Shown: positions 27,979-36,915, numbered from the stretch's first letter. The stretch: 64,000 nt of DNA from an uncultured Opitutaceae bacterium (GCA_937902925.1 CALFNN010000103.1:1-64000), one strand, 5' to 3'. The notes: generated from the sequence alone by a model not told the origin. Program-made: numbers and translations.

Positions 27979-29208
27979 TTAGGAAGAAACGGATTTGAGA
28001 TGGGCGGCGGCGGCGCGGCGGGCATCGGCGTCCGTGGCGAGGACCGCGGCGAGGTCGTCGGGTTCGAAATTTCGGATGGTTGCCAGAGTGTGCTCAACAA
28101 CCCGGGGAATCGCAAGAAATGGAATTTGCCCGTTCAGGAAAGCGGCGACAGCCACTTCGTTGGCCGCGTTGTAGATCGCCGGGGCGACGCCGCCGGCCGC
28201 CATGGTTTGCCGGGCAAGCCGGAGCAGCGGGAAACGATCTTCATCCACCGGGCGGAACTCGAGGCCGAGCAGCTTCGTGAAATCGAGGGCCGAGTCGACG
28301 CCCGGCGCCCGGGCGGGGTGCAGCAGCGCGTGCTGGATCGGGAACGTCATCGACGGCGGGCAGAGTTGCGCGAGCATGGCGCCGTCGGTGAACTCGACGA
28401 GGCAGTGGACGATGCTTTGCGGGTGGAGAACCGCGGTGCATTGTTCGGGGCGCAGGCCGAACAGCCACTGCGCCTCGATGAGTTCGAGGCCCTTGTTGGC
28501 GAGCGTGGCGGAGTCGACCGTGATCTTCGGGCCCATCGCCCAGTTCGGGTGCTTGAGCGCGTCGGCGGGCGTGACGTGGGCGAGCCGTTCGGCCGGCCAG
28601 TCGCGAAAGGCGCCGCCGCTGGCGGTGAGCACGATGCGGCGGACGCCGGCGTGCGGGTGGCCCTCGAGGCACTGGAAGACGGCGTTGTGTTCGCTGTCGA
28701 CCGGCAGGAGCTTGGCGCCGTGTTTGCGCGCCTCGGCCATGATGAACTTGCCGGCGAGGACGAGGATTTCCTTCGAGGCGAGCGCGAGATCCTTGCCGGC
28801 GGAGAGCGCGGCGAGGGCGGGCTCGAGGCCGGTGGTGCCGACGACGGCGACCAGCACGGTGTCGGCTTCGGGCAACCGGGCGAGCTCGACGAGGCCGGCG
28901 AGCCCGCCGACGAGGTGCGTGCCCGCGGGGAACGCCGCGAGGTTGGCGCGTGCCGCGGCGAAGGCGTCGTTTTCGAAGACACCGACGTGACGGACATCGA
29001 ACTGGCGGGCGATGGCGGCGAGTTTTTCCCAGTTGGCGCGGGCGGCGATGCCGACGAGCTCGAGCCGGTCGCGATGGGCGGCGAGGACGCGGAGGGTGTT
29101 TTCGCCGATGGAACCGGTGGCGCCGAGGAGGACGACGCGTTTCCGGAGGGATTGAGACGGAGCAGCCACGGCGGGAGGGAAGGCGCCGCGGCGCTCAGGG
29201 CAATCCAA
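27979..29208 (-). CDS. dxr: 1-deoxy-D-xylulose 5-phosphate reductoisomerase
   Basis: A 409-aa NADPH-dependent enzyme forming methylerythritol 4-phosphate, the first committed isoprenoid step. The NADPH-binding GATGSIGENT lies near residue 29. Also seen are ASKEILVLAG, PVDSEHNAVFQCL (metal and substrate loop), LTASGGAF, HPNWAMGPKITVDSATLANKGLE and YNAANEVAV. No ATG lies before the Rossmann fold. The TTG at 29208 is the only suitable start seen and overlaps the cdsA end by 14 bp, implying coupling. The product feeds the pathway completed in part by ispG two genes downstream. Confidence 0.95.
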   Translation of the reverse strand: MDCPERRGAFPPAVAAPSQSLRKRVVLLGATGSIGENTLRVLAAHRDRLELVGIAARANWEKLAAIARQFDVRHVGVFENDAFAAARANLAAFPAGTHLVGGLAGLVELARLPEADTVLVAVVGTTGLEPALAALSAGKDLALASKEILVLAGKFIMAEARKHGAKLLPVDSEHNAVFQCLEGHPHAGVRRIVLTASGGAFRDWPAERLAHVTPADALKHPNWAMGPKITVDSATLANKGLELIEAQWLFGLRPEQCTAVLHPQSIVHCLVEFTDGAMLAQLCPPSMTFPIQHALLHPARAPGVDSALDFTKLLGLEFRPVDEDRFPLLRLARQTMAAGGVAPAIYNAANEVAVAAFLNGQIPFLAIPRVVEHTLATIRNFEPDDLAAVLATDADARRAAAAHLKSVSS

Positions 29209-30025
29209 AGAGGACGTAGGCGACCGGCGCCGCGAGGATCAGGCTGTCGGAGACGTCGAACACGCCGCCCATGCCGGGAACGGTGGCGCCGGAATCCTTC
29301 CGGTTGGCGCGGCGTTTGATCACGGACTCGATCAGGTCGGACACGATGCCGAGCACGGCGATCGGCGCGGCGATCAGCGCGGCGCGAAGCGGCGAGAGCG
29401 GTGTGGGGAATTCGTTGCGGGCCAACCATGCGAAGACGGCGCCGGCGGCCATCGAGAGGATCACGCCGCCGACGGCGCCTTCCCAGGTTTTCTTCGGGCT
29501 GATCTGGGGCGACATCTTGTGCCGGCCGATGGCGAGGCCGATGAGCAGCGCGCCCATGTCGCAGAACTTTGCAACGACGACGAGCCAGAGGCAGAGCAGC
29601 AGGCGTCCCGTGGGCGAGACCGTGTCGCCGGACAGCGGCGTGACAATGCGCACGAGGTATTGCAGCAGCACTGCGACGTAAACGAGGCCGAAGAGGGTGG
29701 AGGCGAGCGACTCGACGCGGTTTTCCGCGGTGCGTTCGCCGAGCAGGCGCACGGCGAACACCACGGTGCCGAGGGCAAGCAGCAGGTGAGCGTGCCAGCC
29801 GAACCGCGCCTCGGCCCACGGTGCGATGGTGATCAGGCCGCCGAACAAGAGACCCAGTTTGTCGAACGGGGCGTAGCCCGACGCGCGCATGAGCTGGTAG
29901 AATTCGCGCAGCGTGAGGACGGAGATGAGCGCGATGAGCACGAGGGCCCCGCGGGTGCGAAAAACCCAAAGCGCCGCGCCGACGATCGTCCACAGGGCGA
30001 CGGTGCTGAAAATGCGCTTGGCCAT
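29195..30025 (-). CDS. cdsA: Phosphatidate cytidylyltransferase
   Basis: A 276-aa integral membrane enzyme making CDP-diacylglycerol from phosphatidate and CTP for phospholipid synthesis. About eight helices are visible. The family signature lies in the C-terminal third: SPKKTWEGAVGG, then SDLIESVIKRRANRKDSG and PGMGGVFDVSDSL (S-x(2)-K-R...KD...PGHGG.-D-type, with Met in place of His in PGHGG). The start at 30025 is 12 bp after the uppS stop. It is the second gene of the envelope and isoprenoid operon. Confidence 0.93.
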   Translation of the reverse strand: MAKRIFSTVALWTIVGAALWVFRTRGALVLIALISVLTLREFYQLMRASGYAPFDKLGLLFGGLITIAPWAEARFGWHAHLLLALGTVVFAVRLLGERTAENRVESLASTLFGLVYVAVLLQYLVRIVTPLSGDTVSPTGRLLLCLWLVVVAKFCDMGALLIGLAIGRHKMSPQISPKKTWEGAVGGVILSMAAGAVFAWLARNEFPTPLSPLRAALIAAPIAVLGIVSDLIESVIKRRANRKDSGATVPGMGGVFDVSDSLILAAPVAYVLFGLP

Positions 30026-30036
30026 GCCGTCGGGAT

Positions 30037-30816
30037 TTACTTCACCGCCGCGGCCGCCGGCTTGAGTTGCTCGCTGGTGAGGCCGAACCGCCGCTCGCGC
30101 CGGTTGAACTCGGCGATGGCGGCGGCGAGGTCGGCCTTGGTGAAGTCGGGCCAGAGCACGGGGGTGAACACGAACTCGGCATACGCGGCCTGCAGCAGCA
30201 GGAAATTGCTGATCCGATTCTCGCCGGACGTGCGGATCACGAGGTCGGGCTCGGGAAATTCGGCCGTGTAGAGGTAGCGGCTGAACGACGCCCACGAGCC
30301 GTCGTTGAGTTTTTCCTGGCCGGCCGCGACTGCGGCGGCGTAGGCGCGGGCGGCGTCGACGACCTCGGTGCGCGAACCGTAGTTGAGCGCGAGGACGAGC
30401 GTGTAGTCCGTGAATTCCTTCGTCTCCTCGATGGTGGCCCGCAGGAGTTTTTGAATGCCGGCCGGCATCTCCTCGGTGCGGCCGATCGTGCGAAGCCGCA
30501 CCCGGTCGCGGACGAACGTCGCCAGCTCCTTCTTCAGGTAATACTCGAGCAGCCCCATGAGGGCACCGACCTCGTCCTGCGGACGCTTCCAGTTTTCGAC
30601 GGAGAAGGCGTAGAGGGTGAGCATCTTCACGCCCAGGTCACGGGCGGCGAACGTCGTGGTCCGGACGGTCTCGACGCCGCGCCGGTGGCCCTCGATCCGC
30701 GGGAGGCCGCGCTTTTGCGCCCAGCGACCGTTGCCATCCATGATGATGGCGACGTGGTGCGGAACGTGGAGGGGCGTCCGTTCGGCTGACGACGGACGGG
30801 CGGGCGCGTGACTCAT
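30037..30816 (-). CDS. uppS: Isoprenyl transferase (undecaprenyl diphosphate synthase)
   Basis: A 259-aa cis-prenyltransferase making the C55 lipid carrier for peptidoglycan and O-antigen synthesis. Motifs are IIMDGNGRWAQKRG (catalytic Asp27), GHRRGVETVR, LTLYAFSVENWKRP, LALNYGSRTEV, DLVIRTSGENRISNFLLLQ and TPVLWPDF. The first gene of the minus-strand operon uppS-cdsA-dxr-rseP-ispG. It is divergent from the pterin dehydratase gene, with about 120 bp between starts that likely hold both promoters. Confidence 0.96.
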   Translation of the reverse strand: MSHAPARPSSAERTPLHVPHHVAIIMDGNGRWAQKRGLPRIEGHRRGVETVRTTTFAARDLGVKMLTLYAFSVENWKRPQDEVGALMGLLEYYLKKELATFVRDRVRLRTIGRTEEMPAGIQKLLRATIEETKEFTDYTLVLALNYGSRTEVVDAARAYAAAVAAGQEKLNDGSWASFSRYLYTAEFPEPDLVIRTSGENRISNFLLLQAAYAEFVFTPVLWPDFTKADLAAAIAEFNRRERRFGLTSEQLKPAAAAVK

Positions 30817-30935
30817 GCTTGAAGGCGAGAGTTAGGGCGGCGGGGCGGGTGTTGACAAGCCGCCTTCGCGCGGGCGCCCCGCCGGGACTCGGGCGGGAAT
30901 TTGACACCCTGCCGGCATCGCGGCATCCGTTGGTC

Positions 30936-31229
30936 ATGAGCACTCCACTGAAAGAGGCGGAGATTCAAACGGCATTGGCGGCCCTGCCGGGCTGGAAATT
31001 CGAGGGCGACGCACTGGTGAAGACCCTGAAATTCGGCTCCTTTCGCGAGGCGATGAGCTTCATGGTGCGCGTGAGCTTCGAGGCGGAGGCGTTGGATCAC
31101 CATCCGGACTGGACCAATGTCTACAACCGCGTCGCGATCCGGCTCAACACCCACGATGCGGGCGACCGGGTGACCTCGAAGGACGTCGAACTGGCGAATC
31201 GCATCCAGCAGATCGCGTGGGTGGCGTGA
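30936..31229 (+). CDS. phhB: 4a-hydroxytetrahydrobiopterin dehydratase (PCD/DCoH)
   Basis: A 97-aa enzyme recycling 4a-hydroxy-tetrahydropterins. The catalytic region DHHPDWTNVYNRVAIRLNTH (54-73) holds the conserved His55, His56 and His73, followed by DRVTSKDVELANRIQ. The full length equals the family norm. The ATG at 30936 is preceded by no strong ribosome-binding site but matches the family start. No phenylalanine hydroxylase is nearby; bacterial homologues without one may serve folate or molybdopterin chemistry. Confidence 0.92.
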   Translation: MSTPLKEAEIQTALAALPGWKFEGDALVKTLKFGSFREAMSFMVRVSFEAEALDHHPDWTNVYNRVAIRLNTHDAGDRVTSKDVELANRIQQIAWVA

Positions 31230-31236
31230 GCGCCGG

Positions 31237-31416
31237 TCAGCGCCGGTGCCGGCGGATGTTTTGCCACGCCGTCTCGCCGTCGGGCACCTCGGTCTCGATC
31301 TCGACGGTGTTTTCGATCACGTAGAGCGCGGTGATCGGGATGCCGATGCCGGTGAGACAAAGCAGCACGACCCCCAGCCAGCTTCCCGTGAATTCCCGGC
31401 GACGGATTCGGTCCAT
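31237..31416 (-). CDS. Small single-span membrane protein (59 aa)
   Basis: A short frame translating to 59 aa with a basic N-terminus (MDRIRRREFTG), one membrane helix (about 13-32, WLGVVLLCLTGIGIPITALY) and an acidic then basic tail (IETEVPDGETAW...RRHRR). CTGGAG lies 4 bp before the ATG, a good ribosome-binding site. It follows the CE7 esterase gene by 25 bp on the same strand, so the two are probably co-transcribed. Function unknown. Support comes from coding pattern, ribosome-binding site and context. Confidence 0.6.
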   Translation of the reverse strand: MDRIRRREFTGSWLGVVLLCLTGIGIPITALYVIENTVEIETEVPDGETAWQNIRRHRR

Positions 31417-31441
31417 GGTGCTCCAGGTTGGGGGAACCGGA

Positions 31442-32413
31442 TCAAAGTCCGAGCATGAAGTTGAAGATCCGGTCGCCCTGGCCGGGCAGCGTTTCGTGGG
31501 CGAAGTCGGGGTAGACGACGAGGTCCTTTTTCGCCGTGATTTTATTGTAGGCGGCGAATTGTGAACTGGGCGGGCAGATCGTGTCCATGAGGCCGGTGAA
31601 CATCAGCACCTCGGCCCGGATGCGCGCCGCGAGATGCTGGCAGTCGATGTAGCCGAGCTTTTCAAAAACTTCCGCCGCGCGCTCGTGTCGCGGGTCGAAG
31701 AGCCGGAAATAATAGCGCAGCTCCTCGTAGGCGTCCTTGGCGAAATCGAGTTCCCACACGCGCTGGTAGTCGCAGAGAAACGGATAGACCGGCGCGGCGC
31801 GGCGGATGCGGGGTTCCAGCGCGGCACAGGCGAGCGTGAGCGCGCCGCCCTGCGACCCGCCGAAACACCCGACCCGGCCGGGATCCACCTCGGGAAAACC
31901 CAGCACGACGCGCGCGAGTTGCGCGGTGTCGAGGAAGATCTGGCGGAACGCGAGCTTGCGCGGATCGGGGTCGTCGAGGCCGCGCACGATGTGGCCGCGG
32001 AGCGTCGTGCCCTTGACCTGGCCGCTGTCCTCGGAGCGTCCACCCTGGCCGCGGCAGTCCATCGCGGCGTAGCAGAATCCCCCGGCGGGCCAGCCGAGTT
32101 TGTCGAACCAGTCACCGCTGTGCTGCGAGTAGCCGTGGAATTGGAGGACGGCGGGACCGCGGGTGTGGGGCGCGGGATGCCTTGGACGGAGATATTTGGC
32201 GTAGATGCGCGCACCGCCGACGCCGGTGAACCAGAGGTCGAATGCCTCGACCGCAGGGGTCGTGACCACGGCGCTCGGCCGCAGCTCGGGCCTCGGATCG
32301 GTGGCGTCGAGCTCGCGCAAAGCCGCCGCCCAGTAGGCGTCGAAGTCGGCGGGACGGGGATTGCGACCCTGATACTGGAGGAGCTCCGGCAGCGGTTTGT
32401 CGATCAGTGGCAT
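31442..32413 (-). CDS. axe: Acetylxylan esterase / cephalosporin-C deacetylase (CE7)
   Basis: A 323-aa cytoplasmic alpha/beta hydrolase that removes acetyl groups from acetylated xylo-oligosaccharides and related substrates. The catalytic triad is Ser187 (GGSQGG), Asp277 (LMDTICPP) and His306 (DFAHE), with the CE7 markers RGQGG (121-125), FHGYSQHSGDWFDKL and ICPPSSQFAAYN. Length is standard (about 320 aa). No signal peptide is seen, as is usual for CE7. A small membrane protein gene follows closely. Confidence 0.92.
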   Translation of the reverse strand: MPLIDKPLPELLQYQGRNPRPADFDAYWAAALRELDATDPRPELRPSAVVTTPAVEAFDLWFTGVGGARIYAKYLRPRHPAPHTRGPAVLQFHGYSQHSGDWFDKLGWPAGGFCYAAMDCRGQGGRSEDSGQVKGTTLRGHIVRGLDDPDPRKLAFRQIFLDTAQLARVVLGFPEVDPGRVGCFGGSQGGALTLACAALEPRIRRAAPVYPFLCDYQRVWELDFAKDAYEELRYYFRLFDPRHERAAEVFEKLGYIDCQHLAARIRAEVLMFTGLMDTICPPSSQFAAYNKITAKKDLVVYPDFAHETLPGQGDRIFNFMLGL

Positions 32414-32449
32414 GAGGCAAGCGGAACGCGAACGACGGCGGGAGGAAAG

Positions 32450-33238
32450 TCAGAACAGCCGCAAAAACGCGCGCGGGCCGGCGCCGATGGCCGCGGGCGT
32501 GGCGCCCGCGGGGACGGGGTGACGGTGCAGCAGATGCCCGTCGCGATCGAAGGCGCCGATGGCCCCGTCGGCCAGCGGGACAAAATACTCGCCGGTATCC
32601 GAATCGCAGCCGAGGGAGATTGGGTGCACCGCCGCCGCCAGGTTGGTCTGGTGCGCGATCACGCCGTCGAGCGTGACTTCCGCGAGAACGGCCGGGCTGC
32701 CGGCGAACAGCACGACGAGTCGATCGCGACGCTGGTCGAAGCCGAGGCCGCCAACCGGGCCGGGCGGCGGAGCGGCCATCCTGATTTTGCGAACCATTTT
32801 GCCCTCGAGCGTGAATTCGACGAAACCGGTCGCGCGCGGATCGATGGCGAAGATATGGCGGTTGCGCGAGCGCACGGTGATGTCGAGGGAGTTGGCTGGC
32901 GTCTCGCCGGGCGACAGCGCGACTTCGGGCGTCAGTTTCAGGTCGCGCACCCGCGAGTTCGCCGGGCGATTGACGATGCGAATCACATCGCCGGGCGCGA
33001 GCCGCAGGAAAAGATAGTCGGTGAACCGGTCATAGGCGAGACCGACGACGGTTTCGTCCTTGTCGACGTGGGCGTCGAGCGTGCGGCGCTCGCCGGAATC
33101 GACCGCGAGGTCGTGGAGGGCGGCGCCGGACGACTCCGCCCAATACACGTGACTCGGGCCGCGCGTCGAACAGGCGGCGACGGCGACGATCGTCAGGATG
33201 CCGGCGGTCGCACGGCCGAGGGCGGGGTGGGGATTCAC
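32450..33238 (-). CDS. Lipoprotein with beta-propeller-like repeats
   Basis: A 262-aa protein with a lipoprotein signal (VAVAAC, lipidated Cys23). The rest shows recurring short strands with DRFTDYLF, IDPRATGFVEF, GLGFDQRRDRLVVL and DSDTGEYFVPL. The spacing suggests an SMP-30/NHL-like beta propeller of five or six blades. No catalytic residues can be assigned. It lies 36 bp upstream of the CE7 esterase on the same strand and may share its transcript. It is divergent from the nucleoside phosphorylase gene. Confidence 0.65.
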   Translation of the reverse strand: MNPHPALGRATAGILTIVAVAACSTRGPSHVYWAESSGAALHDLAVDSGERRTLDAHVDKDETVVGLAYDRFTDYLFLRLAPGDVIRIVNRPANSRVRDLKLTPEVALSPGETPANSLDITVRSRNRHIFAIDPRATGFVEFTLEGKMVRKIRMAAPPPGPVGGLGFDQRRDRLVVLFAGSPAVLAEVTLDGVIAHQTNLAAAVHPISLGCDSDTGEYFVPLADGAIGAFDRDGHLLHRHPVPAGATPAAIGAGPRAFLRLF

Positions 33239-33378
33239 GGCGCGGGGTTCGCGGGGGCCGGGGACGGGTTCATGCCAGGCGGATTCAACGGGGGAAACCG
33301 ACCGGGCGGCAAGGGAGATTCCGGCGCAGGGCGGACCGGCCAGAAAGAGTTTGCGCGCGGCGCGGGGCGCGGCGGACG

Positions 33379-34086
33379 ATGGTTCGCATGAAAGTCGCGT
33401 TCATCAGTGGCACGAGCATCGTGAACTCCGAGCTGTTCTCGACCTGGGCGGTGAAGACGACCGACACGGCATACGGGACGGTGACTTACCGGGCGGGCGG
33501 CGATTTCGTCATCATCAACCGCCACGGCTGGGGATTCCCGCTGCCCCCGCACTCGATCAACTACCGCGCGAACATCCGGGCGCTGGCGGACCTGGGTTAC
33601 GGGGACGTCGTGTCGCTGAACTCGGTCGGTTCGCTGAAGGCGGATCTGCCGCCGGGGACGTTCGTGTCGTGCAGCGACTACGTGGGTTTGCAGCAGGGGC
33701 CGGCGACGTTTTTCGACAAGGAACTCAAGGGCGGGGCGCCGGGAATCGCCAACAACCTGGTCCCGCGCCTGATCGCGGAGCTGGCGCCCGAGTTCCGGAT
33801 CCATCCGGGAAAGGTCTACGTGCAGATGCGCGGGCCGCGTTTTGAAACGAAGGCGGAGATCACGGTCGTCCAGCGCTGGGGCGACGTGATCGGCATGACA
33901 GCGGCGCACGAGGCGGACCTGTGCACCGAGCTTGGGTTGCGTTACAACAGTCTCGCGTTGATCGACAATTATGCGAACGGGCTCGAGGGCACCGAAATCG
34001 ATTTCGCGAAATTCAAGGACCTCGTGAAGGACAACCAGGCGCGGGTGAACCGGCTGTTTGCCCGGATCCTGCAGATTCTAGGCTGA
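33379..34086 (+). CDS. Nucleoside phosphorylase of the MTAP/PNP family
   Basis: A 235-aa phosphorylase that should cleave a purine nucleoside such as methylthioadenosine or a 6-oxopurine nucleoside with phosphate. Typical elements are FISGTSIVNSE near the N-terminus, PHSINYRANIRAL, LNSVGSLKADLPPGTFV, VQMRGPRFETKAEI and GMTAAHEADLCTELGLRY (substrate-binding Met-Thr). The N-terminal region is slightly shorter than in most MTAP enzymes. The start is 33379 or 33388; both are ATG. Exact substrate specificity cannot be settled from the motifs. Confidence 0.8.
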   Translation: MVRMKVAFISGTSIVNSELFSTWAVKTTDTAYGTVTYRAGGDFVIINRHGWGFPLPPHSINYRANIRALADLGYGDVVSLNSVGSLKADLPPGTFVSCSDYVGLQQGPATFFDKELKGGAPGIANNLVPRLIAELAPEFRIHPGKVYVQMRGPRFETKAEITVVQRWGDVIGMTAAHEADLCTELGLRYNSLALIDNYANGLEGTEIDFAKFKDLVKDNQARVNRLFARILQILG

Positions 34087-34094
34087 GGCGGCGG

Positions 34095-34421
34095 TCAGGC
34101 GGGCGGGGCGAGCGAGCGAAACTCCAGCGGTTTTCCGGCGGCCTTGGCGGCGGCGATGCCGAATTCCATGCCCCGGGAAATGCCGCGATCGGTATAGACG
34201 ACGCCGGCGTCCGCGGCGCGATACCAGGCAAGGGCGGCGGCGATGCCCTGCTCGCGCTCGGCCGGCACCTCGTCGCGCAGGATGCCGGCCTGCGTGTAAA
34301 GCAGGTGGCTCGCAAAGGGAGCCTCGCCGCGGGCGAGCGCATCGCGCACACAGTCGCGCGCGTAGGCGACGTTGGCCGCGACGTCGCCGGCGTAGGGGCT
34401 TTCGACGATGACCAGTCTCAT
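34095..34421 (-). CDS. Small nucleoside-2-deoxyribosyltransferase-like protein (DUF4406/DUF7768 type)
   Basis: A 108-aa protein beginning MRLVIVESPYAGDVAANVAY, with APFASHLLYTQAGILRDEVPAERE and DAGVVYTDRGISRGMEFGI. The P-Y-x-G start, SHL and G-x-S.GM patterns are those of small Rossmann-like proteins often met in phages and plasmids and thought to be related to nucleoside deoxyribosyltransferases. It converges with the nucleoside phosphorylase gene, 8 bp away, a suggestive but unproven link to nucleotide salvage. Confidence 0.75.
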   Translation of the reverse strand: MRLVIVESPYAGDVAANVAYARDCVRDALARGEAPFASHLLYTQAGILRDEVPAEREQGIAAALAWYRAADAGVVYTDRGISRGMEFGIAAAKAAGKPLEFRSLAPPA

Positions 34422-34577
34422 GGCTTTAACAGCCGTGGATCGCCGGGGAGGGCAAGGATGGGTTGGCGCCGTGGGATGAGCCGGCGGGGTTGTGACGATC
34501 GGAGGCGGCCGGCGATGGGTAGCGTCCGCCGGTAAATGCGTTTGCGCGATCCGCCCGGCCTGCTACGTTCCCGGCCC

Positions 34578-35549
34578 ATGAGTGACTTCATGCAGGCCGG
34601 GAAAATCTCGGAGGCAAAACAGCTGCTGGATGCGTTGCGCACGAACATGCGGGTCACCATCCGCGGCAAGGACGACGTCGTCGACCAGGTGCTGGTGTGT
34701 CTCGTGGCGGGCGGCCACCTGCTGATCGAGGATCTGCCGGGTGTCGGCAAGACCACGCTCGCGTATTCGCTGGCGCGTTCGATGGACTGTGCGTTTTCCC
34801 GCATCCAGTTCACCAGCGACCTGCTGCCGAGCGACGTCACCGGCGTGGCGATTTACGACGAGACGGTGAAGGAGTTCGTGTTCAAGAAGGGCCCCGTCTT
34901 CGCCAACGTCGTGCTGGCCGACGAGATCAACCGCGCGACGCCCAAAACCCAGTCGGCGCTGCTCGAAGTGATGGACCGGGCGCGGGTGACGATCGACGGT
35001 GCGGCCCATGCGGTGGGCGTGCCGTTCATGGTGTTCGCCACCCAGAATCCGGTGGATTACGAGGGGACGTTTCCGCTGCCCGAAAGCCAGATGGACCGGT
35101 TTCTGATGCGACTCCAGATGGGCTATCCGCAGGCGGCCGACGAACTCGAGATCCTCCGCACGCAGCGCGGCGGCTACGACACGATCACGCTGAACCCGGT
35201 CGTCGACCGGGGCGACGTGCTGAAGCTCCAGTCGTCGGCGCACGAGGTGTTCGTGGAGGAAACCGTGCTGGATTACATTTTGAAAATTGTCGCGGCGACC
35301 CGCACCGAGGCGGAGTTCCGCGCGGGCGTCAGCGTGCGCGGCGGGCTCGCGTTGCGCACCGCGGCGCAGGCGCGGGCGCTGGTGAACGGGCGCGATTTCG
35401 TGCTGCCGGAGGATGTCACCGAGCTGGTCACGCCGGTGCTTGCCCACCGGCTGGGCCTGGCGCGCCAGACGAGCGATGCGCTCGAGGAGCGGCGGGCCGT
35501 CGCGGCCGCGTTGCGGCGAATCTGGTCGAGCATTCCCGTGCCGCAATGA
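34578..35549 (+). CDS. MoxR-family AAA+ ATPase
   Basis: A 323-aa chaperone-like ATPase. Walker A is DLPGVGKTT (52-60), Walker B is [20 protein letters not shown], and sensor 1 lies in [23 protein letters not shown], all classic for MoxR. It opens an operon with a DUF58 protein and a membrane transglutaminase, a widely conserved trio thought to assemble or regulate envelope complexes. The start at 34578 (MSDFMQAG) was preferred to an upstream ATG at 34536 because the conserved region begins there. Confidence 0.93.
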   Translation: MSDFMQAGKISEAKQLLDALRTNMRVTIRGKDDVVDQVLVCLVAGGHLLIEDLPGVGKTTLAYSLARSMDCAFSRIQFTSDLLPSDVTGVAIYDETVKEFVFKKGPVFANVVLADEINRATPKTQSALLEVMDRARVTIDGAAHAVGVPFMVFATQNPVDYEGTFPLPESQMDRFLMRLQMGYPQAADELEILRTQRGGYDTITLNPVVDRGDVLKLQSSAHEVFVEETVLDYILKIVAATRTEAEFRAGVSVRGGLALRTAAQARALVNGRDFVLPEDVTELVTPVLAHRLGLARQTSDALEERRAVAAALRRIWSSIPVPQ

Positions 35550-35568
35550 TGGCGCGGAGCGGAAAAAT

Positions 35569-35681
35569 AAGCTCCAAGCTCCAACCTCCAAGCTCCAGAG
35601 AAGCTCCCATGGGCAAACGGCCAACATCGCTGCTGGAAGTTTGGTGTTTCATTGGAACTTGGAGGTTGGAGCTTGGAGCTT
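35569..35681. repeat. 28-bp inverted repeat between moxR and the DUF58 gene
   Basis: Left arm 35569-35596 and right arm 35654-35681 are complementary at 27 of 28 positions, built from AAGCTCC/CTTGGAG units, with a 57-base spacer. It fills nearly the whole gap between two co-directional operon genes, ending only 4 bases before the next start codon. It is therefore an extragenic palindrome that may form a hairpin in the mRNA. Confidence 0.8.
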
Positions 35682-35685
35682 TTGC

Positions 35686-36915
35686 ATGTCGATGAACCCC
35701 GGCGATGCGACGGAGTGGAGCGGACCGGGCGGGCGCGACGCCACGCGCCCGCGGTTCACCTGGAACGCATTCTTGTGGTCGTTGGTGTTTCCGCGCCGCG
35801 GGCATCGCATCCTGCCGACCGTTTCGGGCATCGTGTTGATCGGGTTGTCGCTCGGCATCGGCACCGCGGCCTACAATTCCTCGAGCAACATCCTGTTCAT
35901 CACGCTCTCGTTGCTGCTCGCGTGTCTTATCCTCAGCGGGGTCATGTCGTGGTTGAATTTGCGCGGCGTCGCGTGGCGGCTGCGGCTGGCGGTGCCATTG
36001 CGGGCGGGGCATGAGGCCGTCGCGACCCTCGAGCTGCGCAACGCCAAGAAGTTCCTGCCGACCTACGGGCTGTGGTTTGACCTGGTGGCGCGAGCGGTCG
36101 AACGCGACGTGGTGCGGCGGGCGGAGTCGACCGTCACGGCCCGCGGGATCGATGTGCGCGAGGTGCTCGCCAAGGCCGAGTCGTCCGAGTCGGACCGCCG
36201 GCTCGGGCTGCGCACGCGCCTGGAGCCTTCGGGCGAAACCCGGCTGGAGTGGGTGTTCAAGCCCCGGCGACGCGGGATGATGCGCGTCGAACTGGCCGGC
36301 GTGGGCTCGCTGTTTCCCTTTGGTTTCCTGAAAAAAGACATCGGCACGGAAGTCGGGGCGGAGGCGGTGGTGTGGCCGGCGCCGGTGGAGTATCGCCGGC
36401 ACGCGGTCGCATCGGCGCGGCGGCCCGCCGGAGGGGAACGGGTGCCGCGCGCGGGCAGCGGCGGCGACCTGCTCGCACTGCGGCGCTACGCCACCGGCGA
36501 CTCGCACCGGTTGATCCACTGGAAGGCGAGTGCGCGCACGCAGACGCTGCTCGTGCGGCAGTTTGCGGCGGAGAGCGCGGAGGGCTACGCGCTGTGGCTG
36601 CGCACCGACGCGGCGGTGTGGACGCGGGCGGAGCAATTCGAACTGCTGGTGAGTTTCGCGGCGACGCTGGCGGAGGATTTTTTTCGCGCGGGCCGGCTGG
36701 TCGCCACGGCGGTCGATGCCGAGGCGCCCCGGCCGGTGCGCCGGGTGCACGATCTCGAGCTTTTCCTGAACCGGCTCGCAGTGGTGCAGCCGGTCGAAAA
36801 CTCCGCGGTGGCCGGCGAGCAGCCGGTGGCAAAGCAAAACGTCCTCACCTTCGCGCCCGACGGGGCGCGGGGGGTCGCGGCCTATGTCGATGGAGAAAAG
36901 ACGGCCTCAGCTTAA
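35686..36915 (+). CDS. DUF58 domain membrane protein
   Basis: A 409-aa protein with two adjacent N-terminal membrane helices (about 45-85), a beta-rich middle region, and the DUF58 core RYATGDSHRLIHWKASARTQ near 265-284, followed by a von Willebrand-like segment. It is partnered with MoxR upstream and a transglutaminase downstream, whose start lies inside its last codons. This arrangement implies coupled translation. DUF58 proteins are presumed to act with MoxR ATPases in assembling surface or envelope complexes. Confidence 0.9.
   Translation: MSMNPGDATEWSGPGGRDATRPRFTWNAFLWSLVFPRRGHRILPTVSGIVLIGLSLGIGTAAYNSSSNILFITLSLLLACLILSGVMSWLNLRGVAWRLRLAVPLRAGHEAVATLELRNAKKFLPTYGLWFDLVARAVERDVVRRAESTVTARGIDVREVLAKAESSESDRRLGLRTRLEPSGETRLEWVFKPRRRGMMRVELAGVGSLFPFGFLKKDIGTEVGAEAVVWPAPVEYRRHAVASARRPAGGERVPRAGSGGDLLALRRYATGDSHRLIHWKASARTQTLLVRQFAAESAEGYALWLRTDAAVWTRAEQFELLVSFAATLAEDFFRAGRLVATAVDAEAPRPVRRVHDLELFLNRLAVVQPVENSAVAGEQPVAKQNVLTFAPDGARGVAAYVDGEKTASA

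Noticed and set aside
25768-29319. 1183-codon plus-strand frame across ispG, rseP and dxr
   Set aside because: It lies opposite three well-identified enzymes and has low-information Gly/Arg/Asp/Glu-rich composition. A long open frame is expected by codon bias in this G+C range.
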